From positions 2,418,001-2,482,000 of the forward strand of contig NC_070566.1 in the NCBI RefSeq assembly GCF_026914185.1: a stretch of 64,000 bases of DNA, written 5' to 3'. The notes below the pieces were generated by a model. That model was not told where the DNA came from, did not search any database, and saw nothing but the letters and a program-made list of their open reading frames with translations. A program made the translations under genes and the position numbers. Below, in pieces: positions 45,716-56,480 of the stretch (position 1 is its first letter; each line of letters begins with the position of its first letter). This stretch comes from Puccinia triticina (taxonomy: Eukaryota; Basidiomycota; Pucciniomycetes; Pucciniales; Pucciniaceae).

Positions 45716-46676
45716 GGAAGAAATCCAGCAAATCCAAATTTGACTTCAATGAAGACCTCATGTTAATGTGAATTATACAAATTTTGGTTTGTGTCAACTT
45801 GCCATGCATCATGTCAATTAAGTCCTTTGTTAACTTCAAGTTTTTCAATATAGCATCAACTGCCACTGGCCGGCACATCACCAAAAGTAGAAGTAATGGA
45901 GTGTTATTGTAACATTGCAAATGTACCGCAATTTTACCGTAACAGGGCCAAAAGATCCTGATGTCTTCTAGTCGGACAAATATAACCAAAGCCCTTCTTC
46001 CATTGCTTTCAACTATTCCCCAGAGGTATATCATATGTGCTTTGTTGATGACAACCAAGGCTAGACGCTGTTGAAATTCCGTACTGAAGTAAACTGAGTC
46101 CCAAAGCTTGCTGTTCAAGAAAATTTCCGGGCTGAGGTAGACAAAATTATGAATCCCATTTCGGATATCCTCTGCCACTTGCTTGTTGAAGCTGAGCTTA
46201 GTTAGATTGATGGCAGTAAATTTTCCTTTCTTTTCCTCAACTTGATTCTCACCCAGAGCATCCAATGGGTTCAACACCAAAATGACCGGCTTGATGTTTT
46301 GAGGTAGTAGTCTGAAATAAATCTTGGGTATTCTTGACTTGCCAAAACCAGTTCCAGCCATAATAAATGTATTGTGTCCTTTCGCGAGATTTGCTACAGT
46401 GTCAATCTGAAGCGGCTTGGCAGGTTGGCCTCCATAATGTTTTTCCGCAAGACTAGCTATTTCCTTCTTCAACACATTGTTGTTCTTCTGAAGCATTTTC
46501 TTGACTATAGTCACACCGGTACTGCCACTGGCCGTTCTTTGGGGTGACCTTTTCACACCATTGGCACCCGTTTTCCGAGATCCTTTGGAAGCTAGTTTTG
46601 ATTTTTGTTTCTTTGTAGCCAACATCAGTTCTGGAGTGGAGCTAAAGGAATCCAAGCAAACAGTATGTATTCCCAT
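45540..46676 (-). pseudogene. RecQ-type DEAH helicase fragment with dead motif II
   Basis: First ATG at 46676. Order of motifs matches superfamily 2 RecQ-like helicases of the kind amplified in rust genomes: a Gln-containing entry (PAKPLQIDTVANLAKGH), Walker A AGTGFGKSRIPKIYF, ILVLNPLDALGENQVEEK, FVYLSPEIFLNSKLW, and motif II read as VVINKAHMIYLWG, where the canonical DEAH is NKAH. Asp-to-Asn and Glu-to-Lys both follow from G-to-A changes. The second RecA lobe is only partly readable, and the C-terminal ~50 codons run into foldback DNA. The open frame of about 380 codons is much shorter than complete RecQ-like proteins. Probably a non-functional copy of a repeated gene. Confidence 0.72.
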
Positions 46677-47239
46677 TTTTTTCTGCCGCAAGCAATCTAC
46701 AGTGGTAATTCTGTATTGACAAGAGACCTGTTACTTGTAAATCAATACTGAAAAAACCCGTGGGAGTGTGTCCAAGCTTGACCTTTGGATGATCCAATGG
46801 CTTCATCGCATTGCTCAAGACAACCCCTCACAGGAATGGCCGCTGAGAGGCCAGTTTGTGACAAATTTAATTGAAAAAATATGTAGAAGAAAGCTGAGAA
46901 TCAGGGCTACAGCATGGTATAGGTGTCTTTGGATTTTATGCTGAGAGAAATGAGTAAAAGAGATGTAAACACAAAATCCAGATTTTCTGTGTAAATGTTT
47001 CTCAGCCTCAGGCCAGGTATGGGACATTAGTCCTAAGCCTCTCCTTTGGAGACACTTTGGGCCTCCTTGGAGAGGCTTAGAGCATCTCCACCGTGCGGAA
47101 CTATTGGAGGGACTAAATCCCAACCCCGCGCGACTGCACCGCACTTTTAGCTCCCCACCCAGAGACCTTTTCACACCAGAAGGTCTCAATTTTATCACAT
47201 CAAGGGTGTGAAAGGGCATGCCCCCTGATTCCCCTGCCC

Positions 47240-47881
47240 CATCAAGTCAAAGAGGCGGACACCCCTCGATCTCAATGACCAATGCTGAACCAATACATAT
47301 TGGTATGCACTCCTCTCAATGGCCGGTACCGTCTGGCCATCAATATGTGCTCCTCTCAACGGCCGGTACCAACCAACCATTGATTTGCAGTTCTCTTGGT
47401 GTGTGGTACTGTCTGGCCATTGATTCAATGTATTGTACTTTTGATGGCCGGTATGACTGGCCATCAATGTGTAGTCCTCTCCATGTGGTTATTGAGGGGA
47501 GGACATGCACCCCACACCAGGAAAAAACAATGATCACTTGTCTGCAAGTGACATAAAAAAGTACAAAGGGGCCTTTGTACTTTGCTATGTCACTTGTTGA
47601 CAAGTGATAATTCTTTTTTCCTGGTGCCAGACATTCATACACACTCCTCTCAATGGCCGTTACTGATTGGTCATTGGGATGTGTTGATACATAGTCTTCT
47701 TGATGGCCAACACTGATTGGCCATCAATATGGTGTTGTCTGGATGGCCAAAATTGACCGGCCATTGAAATGTTCTCCTCTTGATGGCGGGCACTGACCGG
47801 CCATCAATATGTTGTCCTCTTGATGGCAGACTCTGACTGGCCATCAACATATATCCATTTTGATGGCTGGTATGTATGAGC
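47240..47881. repeat. ~40-base minisatellite of GATGGCCGGTACTGACCGGCC type
   Basis: Units contain an inverted core (GGCCGGTACTG...CCGGCCATCAAT) followed by a CTCCTCTTGATGG spacer, about 40 bases apart (for instance 47775 and 47815). Continues at 50735-50800 on the other side of the hAT, showing the hAT inserted into the array. Confidence 0.82.
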
Positions 47882-50726
47882 TAGGGATGTAAACGGGTTG
47901 GGTTTGGGTTGGAAAATGGTGCCCAAACCCAACCCGACGTGAGCACCGGGTTGGGTCGGGTCGGGACAAAACTGCAAATGTACTGCCCGAACCCAAACCC
48001 ATTAATCATGAGGAGTTGGGTCCGGGTTGGGTCCGGGTTGGGTCTTGGGCCGACCCGACCTTTTTAGCTGAACCAATCTCAGAAATGAGACTTAGGGTAT
48101 AAATTTTCATAGTGATAGAAAAACAATAAAATAATTTTTGTGTATAGTAGCTGGGATTCATTCTGTAGGATTTAAAGAGATGAAATCAATGAAATATTAA
48201 GTTATTAATCAATTTCCTCCGCCTCAGTCTCAGGTTCAGGGTATATACCCTCGTTGCAGCGGATCCAATCTTGCCCACAAATAAGGGCCTCGAGAGTTTC
48301 TGGCTTCAACCTGGTTCAATAGTCACATAGTACTCTCCCACCCGTTGAGAATGCAGACTTGGAAGCAATTGATGTCATCGGAACCATTAATAATGATCTA
48401 GCTAGCTTGGAGAGATTTGGAAATCTTCCACAGTGGGTTCTCCACCACGCGAGAATTGAGAAGCTTGATGAATCATTCACGACTGGGGGTTCTTGAAGGT
48501 ATAGGTCAAGCTCGGCAGTTGTTGATACCACTTGGGTGGAGTGGATTGCGGAGACATATTTTTTGAATTGCAAGTCCACATCGTCCTCATCTTGAGTCGA
48601 AGTTGGTTTATCAACTTGAGATTGATTTGTATTTGCTGATTCTCCGTCCCCATCTGGCTTTGCCTTCTTGGATAAAATTTTGCTAAACCAGGTTGAGAGG
48701 GTCTTTTTTATAGACTCAATAGTACTTTCTGCTTCATCGGTACCGAGCTTGTCAGCGAGGAGGAATTCTATCATAGCCAGTTTACAGCGAGGATCAAAAA
48801 CAAGGTTGATGGCGGCAAAATCCTTCATTTTGTTCCAGTACTTGTCAAATTTCTCTCTCATTGGATTGATTAAGTCGTTGAGGTCTGCTTGGCCGTTGTG
48901 TGAACTTGTGTTGAGCTGCGCATTGATCTTTTTCATGTATTTATAAATACCAGGAGCCGTTGGATATTTGGTCATAGCGAGTTTATTTGTTGCTACATAG
49001 TGGGTAGGAAAACAGAACGACCTTTTAGAGTATTATTCAGACAGTTTAAAATAAATTCTAACTGGAGAATAATCCTCACCAGAATTGAATATCGCCAAAA
49101 ATTCCTTCATAGTCGATATTTCCTGCCACTCGGTGGGAGTTGGGAAGTCAGTGAAGTTAGCATCTTGCAAGGCCAAGGTATTTAAAGCATCCTTGTAAGG
49201 AATAGCTGATTTCAACATCAGATAAGTCGAGTTCCAGCGGGTCGGAACATCAAGGGAGGGGAGGGCTTGCAATCCTTCAAGGCTAGCTAGCTCGATTGCC
49301 TCCTTGAAGAGCTGCTTGCGAGAAGGAGTACTTCTAGCATATCAAACAGCATCCTGAATCTTGTTGATCAACCCCGAGACGTGCTTGAGGCCATCCTTCA
49401 CAATCAGATTGATAACATGAGCAGCACAACAAACATGGAAAAATTGTCCATTCATCTCGGGTGGAGCACTGCTTCAATCTTTCAGAACGGAGCAGACTCA
49501 AGCTAGGCCGACATTGTTTGCAAGTGCGTTGTCCACGGTTATAAAGCCAACCTTATTGTATATCTTCCATTCGGCGATAGTGGTAAGCAACTGCTCTGCA
49601 ATGGCTAGACCGGTATGAGGAGTCGGAAAATGCTTACAAGACAGTATTCTTTTCTTGAGGTTCCAGTTGGAGTCGATGAAATGAGAAGTGATTACCATGA
49701 AAAGTGTCTGGTTTGAGGAGGTCCAGACATCAGTTGTCAAGGCGATACAATCAATGTCTTGAATCTCAATCATAATTTGGGCTTTCATCGAATTATACAG
49801 ATTGATGATCTTGGTTTTGGCAGTGCCACGGCTAAGGAGTTTGAATCTGGGTTGCAACGAGTTCACAAATGCTCAGAAGAGGGGCTGCTTGACTAGAGTG
49901 ATCGGATTTTCATGTGCAATAATCATTTGCATCAATAGATCTCAAGATTTTTCGGGAGAAAACGTCCAAGTTGTTGACGACAACGACCCGTCCGCAAGTT
50001 TCAGCAAAGATTGCTTGCTCGATGTCGCATAGGAGCTACATCGTTCTAGGTGGCGCCAGAGGTGTTTGGTTCCGTTTGAGCTCTTCCCATCCAACTTAGC
50101 TTTACAATAAACACAGGTTGCCTTCACGTCATTGGCTGGGGCACATAAAAATTTAATGATATTAGTAATATGTTTCACTTTCTAGGCAAAAAAAAAACAG
50201 AGAAAAATTCAACAAACCCTGCCCCTTCTTCTTGAAATGTGCCCAGATATTGCTGGTGGCCTTGCACTTCTTCTTGGCTTGATTGGAATCGGTAGTGAGA
50301 TCAAGAACTTGATTTTCCATTGGGGTTTTCTGGGGTGCTGATGGAGTAGCTACTTCTTTCTGACTGTTGGGGGCAGATTCAGCCACTTCGATATTGGCCA
50401 CTTTGATATCCGCAGCTTCGGAGGATGCCGATGATTGAACGATTCTGTTTCTTTTCAAGCGCGCCATCGGTGGTGGAGAAGGTACTTGGTGGTGGGACTG
50501 ATCTTTAGTCCCACGGTCCACCCAAAGCGTGGTTAGTTGGGTTGCAATTGGGTTCATGGGCCAACCCGAATGGGCAAACCCTGCCCGAACCCAACCCAAC
50601 AATCTAATTGGGTCTCAATGGGTCGGGTCGGATTTTCTAACAGAGGCCTGAAGGCTGCCCAAACCCAACCCAAAACCCATTGGGTCTTAGGTCTTAGCGG
50701 GTTGACCCAACCCATTTACATCCCTA
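47882..50726. mobile_element. hAT transposon with perfect 8-base target duplication
   Basis: Ends TAGGGATGTAAACGGGTTGG and the inverted CCAACCCATTTACATCCCTA; GTATGAGC flanks both sides (47874-47881 and 50727-50734). Subterminal regions 47890-48060 and 50510-50715 are packed with GGGTTGGG/CCCAACCC words. Carries one minus-strand transposase pseudogene. Confidence 0.93.
48205..50467 (-). pseudogene. hAT transposase with multiple TGA codons
   Basis: Start ATG at 50467 (MARLKRNRIVQSS). A GT-AG intron near 50215-50125 joins NIWAHFKKKGQG to ATCVYCKAKLDGKSSNGTKH, completing a BED zinc finger (CxxC...HxxxxC). Then MIIAHENPITLVKQPLF, the catalytic ALTTDVWTSSNQTLFMVITS, TVDNALANN, CCAAHVINLIVKDGLKH, DVPTRWNSTYLMLKSAI, and the dimerisation region AWWRTHCGRFPNLSKLARSL with GGRVLCDY. 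In-frame TGA codons lie at 49942, 49873, 49498, 49474, 49338 and 48316; the reading otherwise runs straight through in one direction. The final segment GLDWIRCNE-like (CGQDWIRCNEG) ends at TAA 48205. All lesions are nonsense changes rather than indels, apart from a possible gap near 48990. Confidence 0.85.
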
Positions 50727-51095
50727 GTATGAGCCATCAAGGTAGCAAGGTGTATTGATTGTCATAGATATGTAGTGCTCCCAATGGCCGGGACTACTAG
50801 CAATTGGGATTATGTAGGGTTGTATCAGATGAGTTCGCCAATTCATGGAGGTGGGTTCGGGGGTTGTGTGTGTTAAGGAGAGGAGTATCACAGGCCTCTG
50901 CCCGTGTGATATGTGAGCCAGAGGGACTATGCAGGGAGCTATACAGTCCTGGATTTGGGACTGGCATAGGGCCCGGAAGGGTTTTTCCAAGTTTAGGACC
51001 CCTTTTACTCCCTCCAGTGGAGGGAGTAAACAGGGCCCAGGTGACTAAATTTGGTATAGTCCCCCAATATAGGGCCCGCGGTGGAGATGCTCTTA

Positions 51096-52110
51096 GTTCA
51101 GCTTGTATGGGATGTAGATTGGCTATCAAAACTGTTCACAAATGATGGTGAATTGTGTGAAGAAGCTTCAGATTTGTCGTGGCTTCCTGTGCCTTTTAGG
51201 TATTTAGAACACCAGGAGAAGGTTAGGGTGCCGCTGGTCCACCTTTGGCACTTTGCACAGGTGGGCATGATTGATGCTGGGGAGGAGAGAATGTCCTCTG
51301 CCCAACGGATGTCTGGCATTTATAACAGCAAGAAATTGTTATAAATCACACCTGAAACACACTGCTTGCTACAGGTTTCATTAGTATACCAGCCAACTGC
51401 AAATGTTTTGCTTCAAGTTGCTATGTGTAACGTGCTACAGAGTACAATATAGGGGAAATGCAAGGATTGCACACAAAGTAGATTGGTCCAAGGACCAAAA
51501 GTGGCTCTTGGATTGGTCCAAGAGTCTAAGCGACCCAATTGAGGATGTATTTAATTACTCCTGGCTTTGAGAGCATCCGTTCGGAGCAATCTTTGAGATT
51601 GTAAGCGTTAAGAGTTATCAGGAATCCCCTGCCAGGATCCCTCTTCAATATTCATCCTGGCCCAATCCCAAAGATGATGTATGTACATCTGTGGAGTTGC
51701 ATGTCCAAACCTGTTGCAACTAGGTTATGACATGTAAGAGCTATGTACATGTACTGTTTGTAGTATGTGTGTATAATGTTTTTTTGGAAGTGTGTCAGGG
51801 GTTGGTGCGATTGGCGCAAAATATGACCCCTGTGGGCTTCTGTAGGGGTCTGAGGGTCTGGGTAGCCTGACACAATCCCCTTGTTTCAGGAGCTGGGGTC
51901 ACCTTGTCAAGCAAGCCTTTGAAAGAGGCACTTAGCCATGTTCTGCCTGCCTCACTTGGGAACAAGGGGCTAGTGTCAAGATAGGGGTTCTGGATCCACT
52001 ATGGTAGATTTCAGGATGAGGAAAGAGCTTGGAGCTCTAGCCTCTTGAACCACAAGTGTGTGTTCCATGACATGTAAGCAATAGCTATGTACATGAGAGT
52101 CTGCGCTATT
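51096..52110. other. Intergenic region, no gene seen
   Basis: Short frames only; no recognisable motif. Confidence 0.45.
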
Positions 52111-52267
52111 ATGGTGTTTAAAATTGCATAAGTTTTTTTACATAAAATCATAAACTGCAATTTTGGCTGGGAGATGTCACTTTAAGTTTTATGCACGCTG
52201 ACATCTCCCAGCCAAAATTGGCTTCATGATTTTATGTAAACATTGACATATGCAATTTTGAACACTA
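52111..52267. mobile_element. Short foldback MITE
   Basis: GTGTTTAAAATTGCATA at 52114 is inverted at 52244-52261 (TATGCAATTTTGAACAC), and TTTTGGCTGGGAGATGTCA is inverted as TGACATCTCCCAGCCAAAA around a 30-base centre. The arms make an almost complete hairpin of about 155 bases. Flanks are A/T-rich, so the target duplication is not certain (TA possible). Confidence 0.75.
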
Positions 52268-54408
52268 TATATGGAGCCCACTCTATGGCTCATAACACTT
52301 GATTTGACTAATTTCTCCTTGGTGAAATCTAAAATTGTTCATTTTTCATGAGGGGTGTGACATGGTTAAACTACTCCATTCATTTGACCTTTTGGTCAAG
52401 CCAATTTTGCAACCTTTTGAGTAAAATTGGGGAGTCCTTATATAAGCATGACAGAATTTATACCTCTCTGACCCCCTCAACAATTGTAAACTCTTCCTCA
52501 AGAACAATTGATTGGACACCAAATGTTCACAAGAAGTTTAAGTTGCTGAGGGAAGATAGGTATAGCAATTAATCTGAGCCCCAAGAAGAATTGATCAATT
52601 GAATGAAGCTTGCAGGATTATGTTGTCTGAAAAGAAATTGGATCAAGGCAGAAGCTGTACATCACAAAATGCAAAGCAAATTGTCTATGATCAAATAAAT
52701 CATTTTCTATCAACCAGCAACATCAATTGACAACTGGCTTAGGAGGATGGTGATAGAAATATTGTTTTTTCTCTGCCTACTTCCAGAAAAGACATCCACA
52801 AAACACCATCTCTCACTTTCAACCTGCTGATGAAAAGTGTTTCAGCTTCTCATTCCCTGCAAAGACCAGATGCAGGAGAATCCTGGCCACACTAATATAC
52901 AAGGGTCAGGATATTTGCAATGGATTGGTAACAGCTTGCCTCAGGAAGCACTACATACAAAAAAAGGCAGAGATGACCACTCCATATACTAAGACAAGGG
53001 TGAAAAATTTAACTGTCACAGCTCAAGTCTGGTCCACCTTGTTCAATTACACAAAACAAAAGAGGAGTGCATAGGCTGTTCATTCATGTTGCAGCTTGGC
53101 TCACAGTCTGGAGGGCCTGTACCCTACAACACACGGGTTTCTAGTGCTTGCAGTTTTCTTATAATTGTTTTCAAACCACTGATTTTTGAAAGAAACAGGT
53201 CTTGATTAATTGTGTGCCAAAAACAGGACCATGATGGCACCAACCTTGCCTTGACCTTGAGGACCGAACCCCGTACTTGCACTTTGTTGGTACAGATCTG
53301 AGAGGAAGGAGGAGGCTGGCAATCACACCTCCTGAGTCTGACCTCTCGAACCTGTAGATTGGTCCGGGGGTATTTCGCTCTCCTTGACCGATACTTGGTC
53401 TGAATGAGTGTCGTTCTCCTTCCTCTCAGACCGATACAACCACATCGGTCCGACAGGGAAGAGGATGGAATCACTCCGCCCATTCTCTTGGACAGAAACA
53501 AAACGCTCCATCAGAGGGGACGGGGGGAGCAAGACCCAATTACTTTCTCGATCCTCTCAAATCGCCAATCGACGTCAGTAGTTGGATTGATCGGAGAGGA
53601 TGGAGAAACGAGACCCTATCTGAGAGGTCGAGACCGAAGAGAAACTTTCCTTGTTCCTCTCGGATACACACATCTGTAAAAAGGTTGCTGCTTCCCCCGT
53701 TTTTTTTTTCGCCGTTTTTGCCCTCCCCCTCCCCAAAAACCTTTTTCGCCCACCGAAGATCAGCGGGGATTGGTCATCTTTGGACAATGAGAGTATCGCT
53801 GCAAATTGTAATCTGCTTGTCCTGATTGAACACCAACAATTATGAGCTGAGGAGTCTCTCCAAAACATGAGACTTAATGAACTCAAAGAGTTGAATTTGT
53901 GATGATACAAAATCAATCAAAAAAAGAAAACAGATAACACCATTGAGAAAGATAACATACAACGCCATTGAGAAAGAAAACACACAGACAAGTTCAGTTG
54001 ACAACGGCATAGCCAGATGCTCGGAAGAAATTCTGGGTCAGATCTGAAGTAAGAACTAGAGGATAACAAAATCTCCCTTTCCGCCTGTGAGTTATACGCA
54101 TGTAGAAGTGAAATCACCAGCACTGCGTTTGCAAGAATAAAGAGGCAAAAGTACCCACAATAGCTTTGGCCCACATGGTCATTCAGTTCACATCGAGCAT
54201 CACGTCTTTGGTTGCTTGGGATGGGCCGGAATTCCTTGGAAGACGTCGAGCGTTACGAGTGATCGAAAAGGGTTGACGTTGATGGGCCGATTGGATAGCA
54301 AGCGGGGGGACCGACCGATCCCCGCTGATCTTTGGTGGTGATAACGATTTTCGGGGAGGGGGGGACAAAAAAGATGACTGGCAAGACTCAAGAGAGAGCC
54401 AGGACCAA
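52268..54408. other. Intergenic region with a diverged inverted pair
   Basis: No gene recognised. CCACC(G/A)AAGATCAGCGGGGAT occurs at about 53751 and inverted at about 54340, each next to a CCCCTCCCC run, which suggests the ends of a ~650-base element. Frames at 53124-53679 cross purine-rich repeat-like DNA. Confidence 0.45.
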
Positions 54409-55223
54409 ATGCTGCTGCCAAGAGCACTCGCCGTCCGCAAACCGAAAATAGATTCGTCTGCCGCCGATCACCCGTCTGCACAATCAGCCAGGCCAAATCA
54501 AGACATCTTTCCGGTCGACAGCAAGCCCCAGGAGCCTGAAACTAGTGCCAAACAGCGTATCACACCTCCAATCACCCAGCACGACACAGGCACGGTTACT
54601 AGATCCACTCTCACCCTTCCAACGCCCAATTATTACTCGTCGTCATCACGTTCCCTTTCTTCATTCAATGTCACCAAGTCCTATCCGCACCAAGCTTCTC
54701 AAGAAAAACTCATAAGGAAATCACCTCATACTGGTTGTATAGTCTGGCTCAATGGCCTTCCGATAATTCAAGAGATCACCAAGCCAGTCATTACAAAACT
54801 TGTTGAGGCTATACGAAACAAAAAATTGCACGACAAGCCTACAGATCACCTAGCCGAATCCTGCGTGGTGAAATATGTCGATTTTGCAAAAGGCTTACCA
54901 AACGTACAGCAGTAAAGCCATTTTATAAACTTTTCCTCTCATTGACAAGACACTATGGCTTTTTCACCTTGCTTTTCCTTCAAATTACTGATTTTTTACG
55001 TCCTGACTAGTGCCACATTCGATTTGCCTCAGCTTCATTGGCCAATCAATTTGTTCAATCGTTCAAGTCCTTCTCAGAATCGCAGAATCCGGTAGTTTTA
55101 GCCATCTCAGGGTTGGAGATCGACTGCTCAAGACTTGAAGCCCTGGTGATCAGTGGGCGACGAGAAGAGATCTACTTGGACAAAATCCCTGACTATCTTC
55201 ACCGATCGACCAGTGAAACCTGA
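54409..55223 (+). CDS. xRRM-like RNA-binding protein (La/LARP7 C-terminal type), putative
   Basis: Two exons, 54409-54903 and 55011-55223 (donor GTACAG, acceptor CTGACTAG), 235 codons. Residues 1-105 are Ser/Thr/Pro-rich and look disordered. From ~110: TGCIVWLNGLPIIQEITKPV, VITKLVEAIRNKK, CVVKYVDFAKGLPN joined by the splice to CHIRFASASLANQFVQSFKS, then VLAISGLEIDCSRLEAL. The YVDFxxG...IRF pattern is that of the atypical RRM found after the La module in LARP7/La-type proteins. No La domain precedes it, so it may be a stand-alone xRRM protein or have an unseen 5' exon. Function inferred only. An alternative donor at 54912 would break the frame. Confidence 0.5.
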
Positions 55224-56480
55224 TGCAAATGCTCTGAATCAGTTGTAGGAACGGTTTGTATGTATTGTGATATTAAGATTCAAAGCTGCCTCAAAGTTAT
55301 CCCCATCCGCCGTGCTCGATCCCTCTCTATCCTTCCTTCTTACTGCACTACTTGGAACCCATCATCTGACATGGCTAGAATCAAGGCAATACTCAAGCCA
55401 GTATGTGTCTTGGCTAGGCAGTGTTTTTAGAGATAAAAAAATGACTACAGTCTGCAAGAGACAGCAAGGTTGCCTCTCCTTTGTCACCGAGTCTTCTTGC
55501 TAGTGCTAGGAGGTAGCCACGAAAGGTAGAAGCGCAAACTCCTCTTACAATAATATTTCATTTCATAATCATGGTCGCATATGACGGGAACAAGAGCTGT
55601 TTGCTTCCATCATGAAGCTCCACGGAGTCACAAAAAAATGCGAATAAAGGGACTCCAGTAAGGATAAAGATGAGTCTGTACCACCACAAGGTTTCCCAAG
55701 GATTGAAACCAGCTCTGAAAAACTGACGCTCGGCTACCCCTCCCCCATCCCTCACAAAATTAACATGTTGAAACTCGCTCGTTAATCGGGTCGGTGCTTG
55801 TCATCCTGATCTATTGTGATCCACAGCCAGTGTCCTAATTGAAGCGTGCTCACAAGATGCTGTTGCGCAAGTTGGAAGCTGATGTGTGGTTCCCTTGTCG
55901 TAATCCGCTGGGAAATAGCAACGCTGATGAGCTATAAACGTCGAGGAGTCGATCAAGCTTCTCTTGGATCTAATATCTTGGATCTAATGTCGAAAAGCGT
56001 ATGTACTAGTAGCTCTTCTATGAGACTAGAGACAAGGGCTGCCCAACTTTTCTTCGGTATCTCGTTACCGGAGGTCGGGTTTTTCATTTGATAACTCACT
56101 GCATGTGGTCACGGCACATCGCTCGGGAGTCAGACAACGGCACTTAGCTCTAGGCGATGGAAGCTAGGCGGCAGCCCAGTTGTTTATTCCAGCGCCACGG
56201 GTTGCGAGTGCTTCGCTTCCCCGTCCCAAATTTTTCGTCGTTATCAATTCATTTGTTTTCATACTCTATTTCTTCCTCGAGATGGCTCTGCCGCCAGTCT
56301 AATAGTCCGTTCTAAAGGTGATATATGTAGCATGTTTCCATTCAATAAGACACAATCAACCTCAGCTGCTTGCCACTCCAAGACTTTGTACAATTTCCCG
56401 CATTCTGGTATTTTCAGTGTGAAGGCTCCCAGTATCATTACATATTCTTTCCTCGATTTGATACTTTCTCCAAGGTGGAA
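55224..56480. other. Intergenic region upstream of the PNGase A gene
   Basis: A 65-codon minus-strand frame at 55558-55755 has a hydrophobic segment (LIFILTGVPLFAFFCD) but no partner exon that I can place. Nothing else recognised. Confidence 0.4.

Larger units (their letters stand above)
47080..51092. mobile_element. Harbinger-like element carrying a nested hAT
   Basis: Ends GAGCATCTCCACCG and the inverted CGGTGGAGATGCTC, flanked by TTA at 47077-47079 and 51093-51095. Its first 13 bases equal those of the element at 30374. The interior outside the hAT is a ~40-base minisatellite; no Harbinger transposase is present. Without the hAT it would be about 1.16 kb, close to the 1.03 kb of its relative. 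Confidence 0.82.

Noticed and set aside
52118..52260. Hairpin as a microRNA-like precursor
   Set aside because: Nearly complete pairing and inverted termini fit a MITE better; no evidence of processing can be read from sequence.
55558..55755. Short membrane protein on the minus strand
   Set aside because: Single hydrophobic stretch in a 65-codon frame with no placeable partner exons.
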